Below, piece after piece: positions 63,501-64,000 of a DNA stretch of 64,000 nt (the stretch's first letter is position 1; each line of letters opens with the position of its first letter). Under the pieces are notes generated by a model. The model saw only the letters and a list, made by a program, of their open reading frames with translations, made no database searches and was not told the DNA's origin. A program made the translations under genes and the position numbers. Where the stretch lies: positions 1 through 64,000 of the forward strand of contig CAUJHJ010000050.1 of NCBI GenBank assembly GCA_963204835.1, written 5' to 3'. The stretch is from Pseudomonadota bacterium (GTDB lineage: Bacteria > Pseudomonadota > Gammaproteobacteria > Steroidobacterales > Steroidobacteraceae).

Positions 63501-63766
63501 CACGCGCCGCCACCGCGGCCGGGCGACCCGAGGTGATCGTCGAATCCATCGCGAGCTACGCACAGGCCATGTACGCGACGGCGGCGCGCATACCGGAGGG
63601 CGCGCAACGCAGCCGTGCGCGCACGACCCTGCAGGGCCTCGCCCAGGTGCTCGAGGAAACGGCGGCCGCCTCGCCCGCCGTCGAACCGCGCGCGAAGGAG
63701 GTGCGCGCCAGGGTCATCGATTCGCTGGACAGGCTGCAGCCGGCGGCCCCGGCTCCTCGTCCCTAG
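60575..63766 (+). CDS. Large membrane protein fused to a spermidine-synthase-like domain
   Basis: The protein has 1063 residues; the ATG at 60632 is an alternative start. Residues 20-465 contain about 12-14 hydrophobic segments (opening FALSGLAALVYQTAWTREF). A spermidine-synthase-type Rossmann domain follows (about 480-700) with IVGYGGGVVVEG, HIDVIELEPVV and SHPWTAGASHLYTQGF. The C-terminal 300 residues are helical, perhaps TPR-like. It resembles the fused membrane/spermidine synthase family, whose reaction is not settled. Residues of the classical SpeE diamine site were not identified. Its stop shares CTAG with the convergent flavin reductase gene. Confidence 0.8.
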   Translation: MSRATTAVNVPPGAGGGSAMLAALAACFALSGLAALVYQTAWTREFALVFGTSELAVATVLAAYMGGLALGAALVERLLPRVARPVLAYALLELGIGAASVVLVPLLLLASRAALAALFGGQDAPPSSEHGGLSLYFLASAFVVLGIPATLMGATLPLLARHAVREDAQVGRRIGLLYASNTAGAVGGALLAAYWMLPALGLRGTVWAAAAINVLVFLIAAIIARGAPAARSLGTPAPLAPTDGVTRWVLPLMLASGAVTFFHEVLWSRMLSHLVGSSIHAFGVMVASFLTGIALGGGGGAWLATKPSRAVALFVACQFGIAITAAAAFLVLGNYIPVRADRMGNALYGFALLLPLTMFIGATYPLAVRILARGPEEAAGASARVYAWNTVGAILGSVSAGFVVIPALRYEGAIQAAAAASATIAAIAAWILVRGRKWLPWAATAAALLLAIAFHPAAPVKLLLASPLDIPAEGKLLFYDVGRSADVVVLGQDGGLVLRTNGLPEAMMDTPGMAPRFSGEFWLSSLAVLARPGTQRMLIVGYGGGVVVEGVPPSVRHIDVIELEPVVIDANRATRQLRRRDPLLDPRLELVTNDARGSLALTGRRYDAIVSQPSHPWTAGASHLYTQGFLRLAKDHLTPGGVFVQWMNVAFLDEHLLRSLTATLLDVFAEARIYRPDPNTLVFLASDAPLDPESGIVRTGQPLDQSPLHYARFGINCAEDLVVALAADAPGARRLAAGAPLITDDRNRMATSSVYELGRGLGADATGRVLAPYDPLQQSDSAVHRELAPHLSMSYVARRGSTYIGIDPSELARIQRLGAILGDSPQGAYVRALAVILAKQTDAGARLFHEALARFPDDPELRFEVLRPRLGALARGEAPASMVAVARGLQGEPKLVLDALTHAARGEWEDLLRLEPALAAIAWVHPWAIDALQLRVDWRTRVATPDARRAYGDEALALVDRALVVQPTSALYGLRARAATAAGRPEVIVESIASYAQAMYATAARIPEGAQRSRARTTLQGLAQVLEETAAASPAVEPRAKEVRARVIDSLDRLQPAAPAPRP

Positions 63767-64000
63767 AACCAGTCGCCGCTGAAGGTCTCCCAGGCTTCGA
63801 CGTGGCGCGCGCGCGGCTGCGGATAGAAGCGCCCGAACACTCCGCCCTGGAACACCAGCGGTTCGCCAGCCGCGGCCGTCACGCTGCCGACCTCCCCGAC
63901 GATGATCACGTGGTCGCCGCCGGGGTGCAGCGCGGACACGGTGCATTCGAAGCGGCAGAGCGCACCCTCGACGTGCGGTGGCTCCGCCGGCGCACCGCCA
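63763..64000 (-). CDS. Flavin reductase family protein (3' part)
   Basis: These are the last 79 residues of a gene running off the window. GGDHVIIVGEVGSV followed by GEPLVFQGGVFGRFYP is the C-terminal signature of FMN-binding flavin reductases (HpaC/StyB-type and DIM6/NTAB). Such proteins deliver reduced flavin to a monooxygenase. The C-terminal WETFSGDWF tail is unusual. The partner cannot be seen here. Confidence 0.75.
   Translation of the reverse strand, partial: GGAPAEPPHVEGALCRFECTVSALHPGGDHVIIVGEVGSVTAAAGEPLVFQGGVFGRFYPQPRARHVEAWETFSGDWF

Noticed and set aside
1-64000. CRISPR arrays, tRNA/rRNA genes, insertion sequences, prophage or attachment sites
   Set aside because: Reading the window showed no regularly spaced repeats, no recognisable tRNA cloverleaf or rRNA segments, and no transposase or integrase motif.

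Overview
The window is a GC-rich, densely packed bacterial chromosome segment with ATGA/GTGA stop-start overlaps throughout. Several features point to a gammaproteobacterium near the Xanthomonadales/Steroidobacteraceae: an aspartokinase-diaminopimelate decarboxylase fusion, a his operon led by a TrpR-like gene with bifunctional hisB and fused hisIE, a tonB-exbB-exbD-exbD-TPR cluster, cyanophycin genes, and a metX-metB pair behind a SAM-I riboswitch. This placement is inference from gene content. No rRNA, tRNA, CRISPR array, phage gene or insertion sequence was seen.

1-27.6 kb is an accessory, mostly catabolic region. It opens with the end of an aconitase-type dehydratase pair and a Cys-containing isocitrate-lyase-superfamily lyase, an arrangement like the 2,3-dimethylmalate dehydratase/lyase module. 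A secreted M20 peptidase follows. On the minus strand from 10504 down to 3315 lies a fully overlapping seven-gene operon: UbiD-type decarboxylase, small zinc ribbon, TenA/PqqC-fold protein with an apparent diiron ligand set, SDR, GntR/UTRA regulator, MFS transporter and Tat-exported molybdenum hydroxylase large subunit. Opposite it run a methyltransferase, an aldehyde dehydrogenase and a second GntR/UTRA regulator, then a TauD-type dioxygenase (minus strand), an MFS transporter and an alpha/beta-hydrolase-fold protein without a nucleophilic Ser. From 17.2 to 27.6 kb two divergent blocks meet at about 22.98 kb. One holds an HMG-CoA-lyase-like gene, hyuA, hyuB and an isochorismatase-family hydrolase. 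The other holds a CoA-transferase, a second isochorismatase-family hydrolase, a VOC protein, and a methyltransferase between two small paralogous proteins of unknown function.

27.6-42.4 kb, all on the minus strand, holds a Mur-ligase-only CphA relative, cphA and cphB (cyanophycin), the TonB energy-transduction operon ended by a strong terminator, and an operon of leucyl aminopeptidase, DMT transporter, MFS permease and ilvD.

42.4-46.8 kb carries ilvC-leuC-leuD-leuB on the plus strand behind a leader with a strong hairpin. 46.9-49.3 kb carries metX-metB on the minus strand under the SAM-I riboswitch. 49.4-56.8 kb is the complete his operon, with a palindrome resembling a trp operator at its head and an apparent AUA start codon for hisF.

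56.8-64 kb contains lysAC, a small PA3496-like gene, a SAM hydroxide adenosyltransferase, a large membrane/spermidine-synthase-fold fusion, and the 3' end of a flavin reductase gene cut by the window edge.
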